From Pseudomonas sp. QS1027 (GTDB lineage: Bacteria; Pseudomonadota; Gammaproteobacteria; Pseudomonadales; Pseudomonadaceae): a DNA stretch of 64,000 nucleotides. The notes beneath the pieces are model-generated. The model saw only the letters and a program-made list of their open reading frames with translations. It did no database searches and was not told the origin of the DNA. Every line of letters begins with the position of its first letter. The stretch's first letter is position 1. The translations under genes were made by a program, and so were the position numbers. The stretch lies in assembly GCF_002814235.1 (NCBI RefSeq), contig NZ_PHSU01000020.1:124001-188000 (forward strand), read 5' to 3'. Positions 1-8,398 of the stretch are shown piece after piece.

Positions 1-1
1 G

Positions 2-109
2 GTGGGCGCAGAAGATCTGGACGCATGGCTGGAGACGGTTACCGCCCGGGCCACAGGCCTGAATAGCGACGCGCTGCAGCAGCTGCGCGTCGCGGTGAAC
101 CAGGCTTAG
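2..109 (+). CDS. C-terminal end of a small conserved protein (possibly TIGR02444 family), partial
   Basis: An open frame runs from the window edge to TAG at 107-109. It gives about 35 residues that end in LNSDALQQLRVAVNQA. The 5' part lies outside the window. It converges with algP, and the two stop codons overlap by two bases (107-108). In P. aeruginosa a small conserved gene lies next to algP, and the TIGR02444 assignment comes only from that remembered context. The frame is sound, the identity is weak. Confidence 0.45.
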   Translation: MGAEDLDAWLETVTARATGLNSDALQQLRVAVNQA

Positions 110-1149
110 GAAGCGCTGGTCGGGGTTACGGCAGGCGTCACTGGAGCTGGAGCAGTCGGCGCGGCTGGAGCGGCTGGCGCGACCGGTGCAGGCGCTGCCG
201 GTTTGGCGGCGACCACAGCAGGCTTTGCAGCTGGCTTGGCGGTAGCGGGTTTGGCAGCAGCAGGTTTTGCAGTTGGCTTGGCGGCAGCCGGTTTAGCAGC
301 AGCAGGTTTTGCAGCTGGCTTGGCAGCGGCCGGTTTAGCGGCAGCAGGTTTTGCAGCTGGCTTGGCGGCAACCGGTTTGGCAGCTACAGCTTTTGCAGCG
401 GGCTTGGCAGCGACTGGTTTAGCAGCGGCAGGTTTTGCAGCTGGCTTGGCCGCAGCAGGTTTAGCAGCGGCAGCTTTTGCAGCGGGCTTGGCGGCAGCTG
501 GTTTGGCGGCAGCTGGTTTGGCGGCAGCTGGTTTAGCAGCAACAGCTTTTGCAGCAGGCTTGGCAGCGGCGGGTTTGGCAGCAGCCACTTTTGCAGCTGG
601 CTTGGCGGCAGCTGGTTTGGCAGCAACAGCTTTTGCAGCAGGCTTGGCAGCGGCAGGTTTGGCAGCAGCCACTTTTGCAGCAGGCTTGGCCGCAACTGGT
701 TTGGCAGCGGCAGCTTTTGCAGCAGGCTTGGCGGCAGCTGGTTTAGCGGTACGGCTCGACAGCGCCTTGGTGACCGCCTCTTTCACACGACCAACACCCT
801 GGGCCAGTTTCAGGCTTTCCTGGGCATCGCGCTTGAGTTGCAGGATGTAGCCACGGGTGTCCGACTGGCTGGCTTTCAGCTTGTCCAGCAACTCTTCGAG
901 CTCACCGACCGCGCTCTTGGCCTTGGCTTGTGCCTTGGCTTTTCCGGCAGTGGCCGAGTCCTGCAATTTGGTGCGCGCCTTGTGCAGTTTTTCCTGGGCT
1001 TTACCGCGTTGCTTTTCCAGTTTGGCGAGCAGTTTTTCAGCATCAGCCAGGGCCTGGGTGCAAGCAGTTTCCAGATGTTCGAGCAGGCTGCCCGACAACT
1101 GTTGGAGCAAATGCAACGGAGTATTTACGGGCTTCTTGGTGGCCGACAT
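106..1149 (-). CDS. algP: AlgP (AlgR3), histone H1-like DNA-binding regulator
   Basis: The protein has 347 residues. The first ~130 are charged and helical with possible coiled-coil character (repeated KLEKQRGKAQEKLHKA-like segments). The remainder is almost entirely Lys/Ala/Pro repeats of the KPAA or KPAAA type, ending in an APAP-rich tail. This is the plan of AlgP, a histone H1-like protein tied to algD transcription and alginate production in P. aeruginosa. It should bind DNA through its basic tail. The ATG at 1147-1149 has GGAGG just upstream (seen as ggtacctcc on the + strand). It lies beside FKBP and algQ as in P. aeruginosa. Repeat number probably varies between strains. Confidence 0.9.
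   Translation of the reverse strand: MSATKKPVNTPLHLLQQLSGSLLEHLETACTQALADAEKLLAKLEKQRGKAQEKLHKARTKLQDSATAGKAKAQAKAKSAVGELEELLDKLKASQSDTRGYILQLKRDAQESLKLAQGVGRVKEAVTKALSSRTAKPAAAKPAAKAAAAKPVAAKPAAKVAAAKPAAAKPAAKAVAAKPAAAKPAAKVAAAKPAAAKPAAKAVAAKPAAAKPAAAKPAAAKPAAKAAAAKPAAAKPAAKPAAAKPVAAKPAAKAVAAKPVAAKPAAKPAAAKPAAAKPAAKPAAAKPAAAKPTAKPAAAKPATAKPAAKPAVVAAKPAAPAPVAPAAPAAPTAPAPVTPAVTPTSAS
203..755 (-). repeat. In-frame low-complexity KPAA/KPAAA repeat tract of algP
   Basis: The 3' half of algP is built from short units encoding Lys-Pro-Ala-Ala(-Ala). The + strand shows irregular copies of ggcttggcggcagctggttt and close variants. At 490-535 a 15-base unit (gcggcagctggtttg) occurs three times in a row without change. 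Units are multiples of three, so copy-number change keeps the frame. This resembles the recombinogenic algP repeats described in P. aeruginosa. Confidence 0.9.
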
Positions 1150-1322
1150 GGTGTACCTCCTGACTGATGTGAATGCGGCTCATACTAGTCCTCTGGGACT
1201 ACCGCCGCTAGGGCATGTTGACAGTATCGAAGGGCCCGCGTTGCATGCGTTGAAAAATGCTTCTTCAACAACTCATCCGGAGCACTGGCATAATCCTCTG
1301 CACCTGAGGTCGGAGAGTACTT

Positions 1323-1988
1323 ATGCCGCGTTATTTTCTGCTGTCACTGTGTGTGTTCTGGTCGCTTGCGCAAGCCGCGCCGGAGGTCGCGAACGACGAC
1401 GCTCACGACCTTGCCTACAGCCTCGGCGCCAGCCTCGGCGAACGTCTTCGCCAGGATGCTCCGGACCTGCAGATCAAGGCCTTGCTCGACGGTTTGAAGC
1501 AGGCCTATCAGGGCAAGCCGCTCGCCTTGAAGGACGAACGAATCCAACAGATTCTCGCCGCCCATGACGCTCAGGTCGCTCAGGAAGCGGCCAAACCCCA
1601 GAGCGAAATCGCGCTGGAAGCCGAGCGAAAATTCCTCGCTGAAGAAAAGGCCAAGCCCGGCGTCCACGAATTGGCCGACGGTATCCTGATGACGGAACTG
1701 ACCCCCGGCACTGGCGAAAAAGTCGCGGCCAACGGCAAGGTCCAGGTGCGCTATGTCGGACGCCTGCCCAACGGCACGGTGTTCGATCAGAACCGACAGC
1801 CGCAATGGTTTCACCTGGACAGTGTGATCAATGGCTGGCGCAGCGCCTTGCCACAGATGCCCGTCGGTGCGAAATGGCGCCTGGTGCTGCCCTCGGCGCA
1901 GGCGTATGGCGCAGACGGTGCCGGCGATCTGATCGCGCCGTACACACCGCTGGTATTCGAAATCGAGCTGCTCGGCGTGGCCAGCTGA
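1323..1988 (+). CDS. Periplasmic FKBP-type peptidyl-prolyl isomerase
   Basis: The protein has 221 residues and starts with a signal peptide (PRYFLLSLCVFWSLAQAA, cleavage near AQA). A helical N-terminal dimerisation segment (DLAYSLGASLGERL) follows, then an FKBP domain over about residues 120-219 with VQVRYVGRLPNGTVFD and IPY/AYG-type strands. The layout matches FkpA/FklB/Mip-like isomerases that act as folding helpers outside the cytoplasm. It corresponds to PA5254 in the conserved algP-algQ neighbourhood. ATG has GGAG seven bases upstream. A strong bidirectional terminator follows. Confidence 0.9.
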   Translation: MPRYFLLSLCVFWSLAQAAPEVANDDAHDLAYSLGASLGERLRQDAPDLQIKALLDGLKQAYQGKPLALKDERIQQILAAHDAQVAQEAAKPQSEIALEAERKFLAEEKAKPGVHELADGILMTELTPGTGEKVAANGKVQVRYVGRLPNGTVFDQNRQPQWFHLDSVINGWRSALPQMPVGAKWRLVLPSAQAYGADGAGDLIAPYTPLVFEIELLGVAS

Positions 1989-2006
1989 CAATCGCCGCCA
2001 TAACGT

Positions 2007-2034
2007 AAAACGGTGCGCCTGAGCGCACCGTTTT
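2007..2034. terminator. Bidirectional terminator between FKBP and algQ
   Basis: A perfect 12-bp stem (AAAACGGTGCGC / GCGCACCGTTTT) with a CTGA loop is flanked by A and T runs. It can therefore stop transcription from both converging genes. Confidence 0.9.
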
Positions 2035-2052
2035 CATGTGTAGCCAGCGGTA

Positions 2053-2511
2053 TCAGGCCTGGGCTTCAACCTTTTCCTTGTGGGCCGTATGCAGCACTTC
2101 GATCAGGCAATCTTCCAGCTCGAAGCGCTCGTGAAGCAGACCGCCCAGCTCCTGGAATTTATGCGCGACGCACTGGCCTTCGTCACACAGATCGTTGAAG
2201 GCCAGCAGCTTCTCGGTAATCACATCGATACGCGGGTAAATGGTCTCGGCCAGTTCCAGCCCACGCTTGTCGCCAAAGGCCTTGGCCTCACCGGTCAACT
2301 GCTCGTAGATCTCGAAGTGGCCGGCGGACACATAGTCAACCAGCAGACCGCAGAATTCCTGCAAGGGCTTGGGATTCTGCGCCAGTGTATCCGGCTCGGC
2401 GCCGAGGGCATCGTAGGCTCGCACGAGCTCGTGACGCTCCTTCAGCCAGCGATCGATCAGCAGATGCACTCCACCCCAGCGTTCCTGAGCATTCCGACAA
2501 CTTTCGAGCAT
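2053..2511 (-). CDS. algQ: AlgQ, Rsd/AlgQ-family anti-sigma-70 regulator
   Basis: The 152-residue length is normal for the family. The sequence LESCRNAQERWGGVHLLIDRWLKERHELV and the following helices fit Rsd/AlgQ. These proteins bind region 4 of the housekeeping sigma factor and shift transcription towards alternative programmes. In P. aeruginosa AlgQ affects alginate, siderophore and virulence genes. ATG is at 2509-2511. The 188-base leader upstream separates it from dsbB on the same strand. Confidence 0.95.
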   Translation of the reverse strand: MLESCRNAQERWGGVHLLIDRWLKERHELVRAYDALGAEPDTLAQNPKPLQEFCGLLVDYVSAGHFEIYEQLTGEAKAFGDKRGLELAETIYPRIDVITEKLLAFNDLCDEGQCVAHKFQELGGLLHERFELEDCLIEVLHTAHKEKVEAQA

Positions 2512-2699
2512 GGTGATCTCTTCCCTTCTGGGTCATGCCGACCGATACCCCGAGCACATCGAGGCTCCTGACTTGGCCAAACAGAACAAGCTGATTGCGA
2601 TAACGCGATGCGGGCCAGATTATGCCCGCTCGACACCTGCTTCAAGGTACGCAGGAGAGAAAGTTCATACAAGTGTTTAATCCGGAGCACGACTACCGG

Positions 2700-3215
2700 T
2701 TACTTTTGCGCCCCACCCGACACCGAATCCGGCCCCACCAACTGATAGATCATCAGCAGGCTCATGCCGACAAAAGCCAGCAGGCTCCACTCGGGAATGC
2801 TCAGGTCGAAGAGGGTCCACTGGATCTCCGCACATTCGGCCGTGGCCCGGAACATCAGCTTGAACGCCTCAAGGGTCGGCACCTGCTGGATCAGGCAATG
2901 CAGGTCTGGCTGGCAGATCATCAGTTGCTCGGCCGGCACTCGCTGCAGCAATACCTGTCGCGCCGCCGTGGCGGCACCGGCAAGGGCCAGCAACAGGTCG
3001 AGGCCGCCATAGACCCAGCGACCGATACGGCCCGGGCCGTGCAGCATCGCCACCAGGCTGACCAGGCAGAACCCGGCGAGAAAAAAGCGCTGGACGATGC
3101 ACAGTGAGCAAGGCTCCAGCCCCGTCACACGCTCCAGGTACAGCGACGCGCCCATGACCAGGGCACCTGTCAACAAGGCCAGGGAGAACAGAGAACGTGA
3201 GCGGGCCAAGAACAT
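2700..3215 (-). CDS. dsbB: DsbB-family disulfide bond formation membrane protein (DsbH)
   Basis: The 171-residue protein has four hydrophobic segments. The quinone-linked pair CSLC sits at about residues 36-39, after the first membrane segment. The second periplasmic loop contributes further cysteines (MICQPDLHC, ECAEIQW). DsbB proteins reoxidise DsbA with ubiquinone in the inner membrane. The position between hemY and algQ matches P. aeruginosa dsbH (PA5256). Confidence 0.9.
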   Translation of the reverse strand: MFLARSRSLFSLALLTGALVMGASLYLERVTGLEPCSLCIVQRFFLAGFCLVSLVAMLHGPGRIGRWVYGGLDLLLALAGAATAARQVLLQRVPAEQLMICQPDLHCLIQQVPTLEAFKLMFRATAECAEIQWTLFDLSIPEWSLLAFVGMSLLMIYQLVGPDSVSGGAQK

Positions 3216-3440
3216 GGCTTATCCGTAACAGGAGAGACAGGCAGTTACGGTAGAGGAAAGCCCTTGGCCCTTTCAAGACGAGCCAGAGCAGACAATTCCT
3301 TAAGCCTGTAAGGAATTACCGACGGACATCCTATGAAACCATTAATCCAACAGTAGGAATCAGGCCTCATCGCGGACAGGGAAGCATCCTGACACGCAAA
3401 GACGGGATGCCTGAAGCCGCACCCCGTCCTCCAGCAGCCT

Positions 3441-4664
3441 TTACACCGGCAGTGGCGAGGCCAGCAAACGCTTGTCCAACAGGCCCAGGCCCTCCTGGAA
3501 CAACTGGTTGCTGCGCTCGGTATCACCGAGTTGGGCGAGCAGTCGTGCCAGCTCCGCGCAGGCTTCAGGATGGCGCTGCACCCGCAGGCTGCTTTCCAGG
3601 TAGTCACGGGCCTTGCCCCACAGACTGTTTTGCAGGCACAGGCGCCCCAGTGTCAGCAGCAGGCCGGCATCCTCGGGATGATCTTTCAACCAGCCTTCCG
3701 CGGTCTGCAACTGCCGGGCCGGATCGCGTCCGCGCAACAAGCCGTACAAACGCGCCAGATGGCTGTCGTAGTGGCGCTTGAGCGCCTCGCGCAACGCCTC
3801 CTCGGCCTGGGCGTCGGCGCCGAGCTGACGCAATTGCTCGGCATAGGCCAGGACCAATGGTGGCTCCTGGCGCTGCGCCGAGCTCAATTGCTGCCAGGCC
3901 CGGTCCAGCGCTTGCAGGCCCGCTTCGCCGTCCTCGCGCCGGGCCGCCAGGCTCAGGTTCTCGCCCCAGGCGCGGCGTTCCAGCTCGGCCAACTCAGCCT
4001 TGGCCAGCACTTTGTCCTTGCGCAACTCCGGCAACAGGCGGATCAGCGCCGACCAGTCGCCGCGCTGCTGATACAGGCGCTGCAACTGACGCAGGACCTG
4101 GATGCTGTGGGGATGACGCTCGTGCATGGCTTGCAGGGTATTCAGTGCACCCTCGCTGTCGCCACGGTCAACTTGCAACTGCGCGTGACTGAGGGCAATT
4201 GCCAGCTCGGCCTGGGGCTGACGATCGAGGGCGCGCTCCAGCAGGCTGTCGCACTCCTCGTGCTTGCCTTGTTCGTTGGCCGCCCGGGCCGCGCCGAGGT
4301 AGTACAGCAGCGGCTGGCGCTCGGCCTCGGCGGCCCGCTGCAAGTGACGCTGGGCACTGGCCCAGCGGCCCTCGGCGAGGTCCATCTGGCCTTGTTCGAT
4401 GGCCACCTGGGTGCGCCGGCTACGATTGCGCCGGGACCAGGGATTGGCCACGGAACCCGAGGTGGTTACCAACCCCACCAGGAATTTCACCAGCCACAAC
4501 ACCAGCCATGCCAGCAGCAGCACGGCCAGGAAGGCCCACAGGCTCGATTCGTAACGGAAGCTGTCATAGGCGATCAGGACGTAACCCGCGTGCCGCGAGA
4601 TCGCATAGCCGAGGCCCGCCGCGATGGCGACGACCAGTACCAGGATCAGGAGGAAGCGCTTCAT
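3441..4664 (-). CDS. hemY: HemY, inner-membrane TPR protein of haem biosynthesis operon
   Basis: The protein has 407 residues. Two N-terminal membrane segments (residues ~1-25 and ~40-68) precede an arginine-rich stretch (NPWSRRNRSRRT). A long TPR-like helical region follows (LYYLGAARAANEQGKHEECDSLLERAL). This is the gammaproteobacterial HemY of the hemCDXY operon, not protoporphyrinogen oxidase. It is thought to organise haem enzymes at the membrane. Its ATG overlaps the hemX stop by four bases (ATGA). Confidence 0.9.
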   Translation of the reverse strand: MKRFLLILVLVVAIAAGLGYAISRHAGYVLIAYDSFRYESSLWAFLAVLLLAWLVLWLVKFLVGLVTTSGSVANPWSRRNRSRRTQVAIEQGQMDLAEGRWASAQRHLQRAAEAERQPLLYYLGAARAANEQGKHEECDSLLERALDRQPQAELAIALSHAQLQVDRGDSEGALNTLQAMHERHPHSIQVLRQLQRLYQQRGDWSALIRLLPELRKDKVLAKAELAELERRAWGENLSLAARREDGEAGLQALDRAWQQLSSAQRQEPPLVLAYAEQLRQLGADAQAEEALREALKRHYDSHLARLYGLLRGRDPARQLQTAEGWLKDHPEDAGLLLTLGRLCLQNSLWGKARDYLESSLRVQRHPEACAELARLLAQLGDTERSNQLFQEGLGLLDKRLLASPLPV

Positions 4665-5788
4665 GGGCTGGTCCCCTCGACCGGGGTGACGTTCGGGCTG
4701 ACCGGGGTTTCGATCTCGACATGTCGCCGTTCAAGATAGGCCTGCACCGCCGCCAGGGTTCCGGCCAGATCAGGCGTGACCACGGTCACCGGCTGTTTGC
4801 TCAGCTCGGCAAGACGTTCGAGCATGACCTTGCTCTGCGGGTTGTCCGGATTGAAGCTGCCGGTCAGCACGTCGCGGGCCTCGGTCAACGCCTGGGTGTA
4901 GACCCCGGCCTGACCGTTCAAGGCGGCCCACTGGGCCTGTTCCAGAGCCAGGCCGAGGGCGAGGCGGACCTGCGCCAGGCTCTGCCCGGCGAGCAATGGC
5001 CGGATGTTCTTGTTGGCATTGAAGTCGATGCGGATATAACGCGAGATCTCATCCCACCACACGGCCCAGCGGCTGGCGCCATCGCCGTCGGCGGTCAGGC
5101 CGAGCAGGGAGTCGCCGCGGTCCTTGTACTCCGGGGCCAGCTCGTTGAGCTGGGGCAACTGGTCGCGCAAGGCACCCAATTGCAGGAACAGGCCAGTGCG
5201 GTCCGGCTGCTCGGTGCTGCGCAGCGCGGCCAGGCTCTTGGCCACCTGCTCGCGGGCGGCAAAGGAGCCCGGGTCGTTCTGTTCACGCAGGATATCGTCG
5301 GCGCCCTGCACCAGGGCCAGGGCGCTGGTGATGTCCTGCAACGCCGACAGGCGCAGGCTGGCCAGACGCAGCAGATGCTCGGCCTCGGCCAGGCGCCAGT
5401 CCTTGCGGCTGGCACCCAGCACGCTTTCCAGACGCTGGTTCAGACGCTGCTGATCGCCCTGCAACTGCGTCACCAGGCGACGGCGCTCCTCCAGTTCGCC
5501 GGCACCCGGCAACTGGTCCAGACGCGAGGCCAACTGCTGTTCGCTCAGCTTGAGGGACTGCGCCTGGTTGCCCAGGTCTTGCAGTTGCCCGCTCTGCTGT
5601 TGATGGTTGGCTTGCAGGTTGCGCACCTGCCAGACACCCCAACCGCCCGCCGCCGCGCCGGCGGCGCCGAGCAACAGGGCGAGGAGCGCCAGGCCATTGC
5701 CACGACGCGCCACGGGCGCCGTGGGCGGTTGAGCCGGGGTATCGATCACCGGCTGGGCTTCTTCTTTTGGCAAGGCTGTTTCGCTCAC
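4661..5788 (-). CDS. hemX: HemX, membrane-anchored uroporphyrinogen-III C-methyltransferase-like protein
   Basis: The 375-residue protein has a short cytoplasmic Pro-rich head (TPAQPPTAPVARRGN) and one membrane helix at about residues 30-52 (GLALLALLLGAAGAAAGGWGVW). A predicted coiled coil and a helical periplasmic domain follow. It matches HemX (PF04375), which lacks methyltransferase motifs despite the historical name. The start is GTG at 5786-5788 with AAGGA seven bases before it. No in-frame ATG is available nearby. It is the third gene of the hem operon. Confidence 0.88.
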   Translation of the reverse strand: MSETALPKEEAQPVIDTPAQPPTAPVARRGNGLALLALLLGAAGAAAGGWGVWQVRNLQANHQQQSGQLQDLGNQAQSLKLSEQQLASRLDQLPGAGELEERRRLVTQLQGDQQRLNQRLESVLGASRKDWRLAEAEHLLRLASLRLSALQDITSALALVQGADDILREQNDPGSFAAREQVAKSLAALRSTEQPDRTGLFLQLGALRDQLPQLNELAPEYKDRGDSLLGLTADGDGASRWAVWWDEISRYIRIDFNANKNIRPLLAGQSLAQVRLALGLALEQAQWAALNGQAGVYTQALTEARDVLTGSFNPDNPQSKVMLERLAELSKQPVTVVTPDLAGTLAAVQAYLERRHVEIETPVSPNVTPVEGTSP

Positions 5789-5806
5789 GTGTCCATCCTT
5801 TGCATT

Positions 5807-6574
5807 CTAGAGAGCGGGTACGGGATGCTCCCGCAACGCCGCTAGCAAAGCCGTGGCGCTGGCACCACGGCAATCCACCACATGTTGGGCCCCTGCGGCA
5901 CGGGCCATTTCGGCCACCCGCGGGCTTGGAACAAACAACGGCAGGCGCGCCAGTTCCGGCCAGGCCGTCGCCGCCAATTGGTGCAGGTGTTGAAAACCCT
6001 GCCCACTGCTGACCACCAGGGCGTTCAGGCGTTCCGCCGCGACACGCTCGGCCAGGACGCCCTCGGCGTAATCGGGCAGCAGCCGACGGTACAACTCAAG
6101 GTAGTCGACACTAGCACCCCGGGTGCGCAAACGCTCGGCCAGCAGCTCGCGTCCGCCCTCGCCGCGCAGGATCAAGACCCGCGGCTCGGGGTGCGCCAGC
6201 GCCTGCTGCAACGTCGGCAAAGCCAGCAAGGCCTCACTGTCGTCGCCCTCGGCGGGATAATCAACCTCAAGGCCGTAGTCGGCGAGGATCTGCGCAGTCG
6301 CGGCACCGACCGTGAACCATGGCAGGAACGGCGGCTGCGGCCAGTACTGGTCCACCAGCTCGACCGCCAGGCGCGCCGCTGGCTTGCTGACCACGATCAC
6401 CGCGTTGTAGTGGGCCAGGTCGTAGATCATTGCCCGCCCGGCGCCGTCGAGGGGCACGGGTTCGGTCTCCAGCAACGGCAGGCTGCTGCTGAACATTCCG
6501 GCCGCGGCCAGGGTGCTCGCCAGCTCCGCCGACTCTGACGCCGGCCGGGTCAACAACAGGCGCCAACCGCTCAC
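5807..6574 (-). CDS. hemD: Uroporphyrinogen-III synthase
   Basis: The 255-residue protein begins MSGWRLLLTRPASESAELASTL, the typical HemD start. The sequence also has the family strands YLELYRRLLPDY and VVSSGQGFQHL. It cyclises hydroxymethylbilane to uroporphyrinogen III with inversion of ring D. The start is GTG at 6572-6574, overlapping the hemC TGA (GTGA), so the two genes are translationally coupled. Confidence 0.95.
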   Translation of the reverse strand: MSGWRLLLTRPASESAELASTLAAAGMFSSSLPLLETEPVPLDGAGRAMIYDLAHYNAVIVVSKPAARLAVELVDQYWPQPPFLPWFTVGAATAQILADYGLEVDYPAEGDDSEALLALPTLQQALAHPEPRVLILRGEGGRELLAERLRTRGASVDYLELYRRLLPDYAEGVLAERVAAERLNALVVSSGQGFQHLHQLAATAWPELARLPLFVPSPRVAEMARAAGAQHVVDCRGASATALLAALREHPVPAL

Positions 6575-7512
6575 TCTTCGCCGGCCTCGCCGTAGACCGC
6601 CTGGAGAATCGCGTCCGCGCCCTGGGCCAGCAGCGCCTGCGCAACCTGCACGCCGAGGGCCTGGGCATCAGCTTGCGGAGCCCGGGCATCGGCGCTGAGC
6701 AGCAGGCCGCCCTTCGGATCGCCGACCAGGCCACGCAGCCAGATCTGCTCGCCTTCGAGTACGGCGTAACAGGCAATCGGCACCTGGCAACCGCCATTCA
6801 GGTGCTTGTTCAAGGCACGCTCGGCGGTGACCCGCACGGCGGTATCGGCATGGTGCAGGGGCGCCAGCAGGGCATGGATTTCCGTGTCGGCACTGCGGCA
6901 TTCGATGCCCACCGCGCCCTGGCCGCCGGCTGGCAAGCTGTCTTCGACACTGATGGCCGAGGTGATGCGGTCTTCAAAGCCGAGACGGATCAGGCCGGCG
7001 GCAGCGAGGATAATCGCGTCGTACTCACCGGCGTCCAGCTTGGCCAGGCGGGTATTGACGTTGCCGCGCAGGAAACGGATCTGCAGGTCGGGCCGACGGG
7101 TCAGCAATTGTGCCTGGCGGCGCAGGCTCGAAGTGCCGACCACGCTGCCGGCCGGCAGGGCGTCAAGACTGGCGTAGGTGTTGGAAACGAAGGCGTCGCG
7201 CGGGTCTTCGCGCTCGCAGATGCAGAACAGGCCAAGGCCTTCGGGGAAATCCATCGGCACGTCTTTCATCGAATGCACGGCGATGTCGGCCTCGTGCTCG
7301 AGCAGCGCGGTTTCCAGCTCCTTGACAAACAGCCCCTTGCCGCCGATTTTCGACAGCGGAGAGTCGAGCAGCTTGTCGCCGCGACTGACCATGGGGACCA
7401 GGATGACCGACAAACCGGGATGAGCCTGCTCCAGACGGGCCTTGACATATTCGGCCTGCCACAGGGCCAGCGCGCTTTTACGGGTAGCGATGCGGATTTC
7501 GCGAGAAGACAT
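6571..7512 (-). CDS. hemC: Hydroxymethylbilane synthase (porphobilinogen deaminase)
   Basis: The 313-residue protein starts REIRIATRKSALALWQAEYV and carries the conserved LLEHEADIAVHSMKDVP and GTSSLRRQAQL segments. The cofactor-binding cysteine is in NGGCQVPIACYA (about residue 240). It joins four porphobilinogen units during tetrapyrrole synthesis. It is the first gene of hemC-hemD-hemX-hemY and lies 139 bases downstream of algR on the same strand. Confidence 0.97.
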   Translation of the reverse strand: MSSREIRIATRKSALALWQAEYVKARLEQAHPGLSVILVPMVSRGDKLLDSPLSKIGGKGLFVKELETALLEHEADIAVHSMKDVPMDFPEGLGLFCICEREDPRDAFVSNTYASLDALPAGSVVGTSSLRRQAQLLTRRPDLQIRFLRGNVNTRLAKLDAGEYDAIILAAAGLIRLGFEDRITSAISVEDSLPAGGQGAVGIECRSADTEIHALLAPLHHADTAVRVTAERALNKHLNGGCQVPIACYAVLEGEQIWLRGLVGDPKGGLLLSADARAPQADAQALGVQVAQALLAQGADAILQAVYGEAGEE

Positions 7513-7651
7513 GGATCGATCCGTACTGAATAGATACGGCAGATAATAACAGCTCGGCCCGGCCCGCTTTGACTTGTATCAGCCAATAAGCGGCCTCCCT
7601 GGCCTGGAAATACCGGGTTGACGGCACCCTGCGCCACGCGCAAGGCACGGA

Positions 7652-8398
7652 TTAAAGCTGTTGCATCATCTTGCGCACGCCGGCGACATGGCGTCGGCTG
7701 ACGATCAGTGCGTCACCGCCCAGCCCCTTGAGGAACAGCTGGAAATGTCCCAACGGCGTACGTTGCAGGCGCTCGATGCGTTCACGGGCCACCAGTGCGT
7801 TGCGGTGAATACGCACAAAGCGGTCGCCGAACTCGTCTTCCAGGGCCTTCAACGGCTCGTCCAGCAACACTTCGCCGCCTTCGTGGCGCAGGGTCACGTA
7901 CTTGTGGTCGGCAATAAAGTAGATCACCTGGTCCAGCGGAATCAGCTCGATGCCCTTGCGGGTGCGGGCGCTGATGTGACTGCGTGGACCGGCGCCGGAT
8001 TCGGCGGCGGGTCGTGTCAGGGCCGCCAGTTGCACGCGGTTCGGACGCTCGGCCTTCTTCAGCGCTTCGAGCAGGTGTTCGGCGCGCACGGGCTTGACCA
8101 GGTAACCCACGGCGCTGACCTGGAAGGCTTCCAGGGCAAACTCGTCATGGGCGGTGCAGAACACCACGGCGGGCGGCGCCTCGCGCTCGCACAACCGCGC
8201 CGCCACTTGCAGGCCGTCGAGGCCGGGCATGCGGATATCGAGCAGGACCACATCGGGCCTCAGGCTCTCGATCAGGGACAATGCCTCTTCGCCATTGGTG
8301 GCGCTGGGCTCCAGGACACTGTAACCCTCGAGTTCGCCGACCAAACGGCTCAAGCGCTCGCGGGCCAGGGGTTCGTCATCAACGATCAGGACATTCAT
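7652..8398 (-). CDS. algR: AlgR, LytTR-family response regulator
   Basis: From the ATG at 8396-8398 the protein has 248 residues, the length of P. aeruginosa AlgR. A receiver domain (residues ~1-120) carries the acidic pocket DDE, the phospho-acceptor Asp54 in VVLLDIRMPG, and the KPVRAEHL lysine. A LytTR DNA-binding domain follows (GIELIPLDQVIYFIADHKYVTLRH, FVRIHRNALVA). AlgR controls alginate, twitching motility and rhamnolipid genes. An upstream in-frame extension was rejected because it lacks homology and overlaps algZ. The algZ stop overlaps this ATG. Confidence 0.96.
   Translation of the reverse strand: MNVLIVDDEPLARERLSRLVGELEGYSVLEPSATNGEEALSLIESLRPDVVLLDIRMPGLDGLQVAARLCEREAPPAVVFCTAHDEFALEAFQVSAVGYLVKPVRAEHLLEALKKAERPNRVQLAALTRPAAESGAGPRSHISARTRKGIELIPLDQVIYFIADHKYVTLRHEGGEVLLDEPLKALEDEFGDRFVRIHRNALVARERIERLQRTPLGHFQLFLKGLGGDALIVSRRHVAGVRKMMQQL

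Noticed and set aside
203..850. Long Ala/Gly-rich open frame on the + strand opposite algP
   Set aside because: It is the antisense image of the KPAA repeats and has no independent start signal or conserved sequence.
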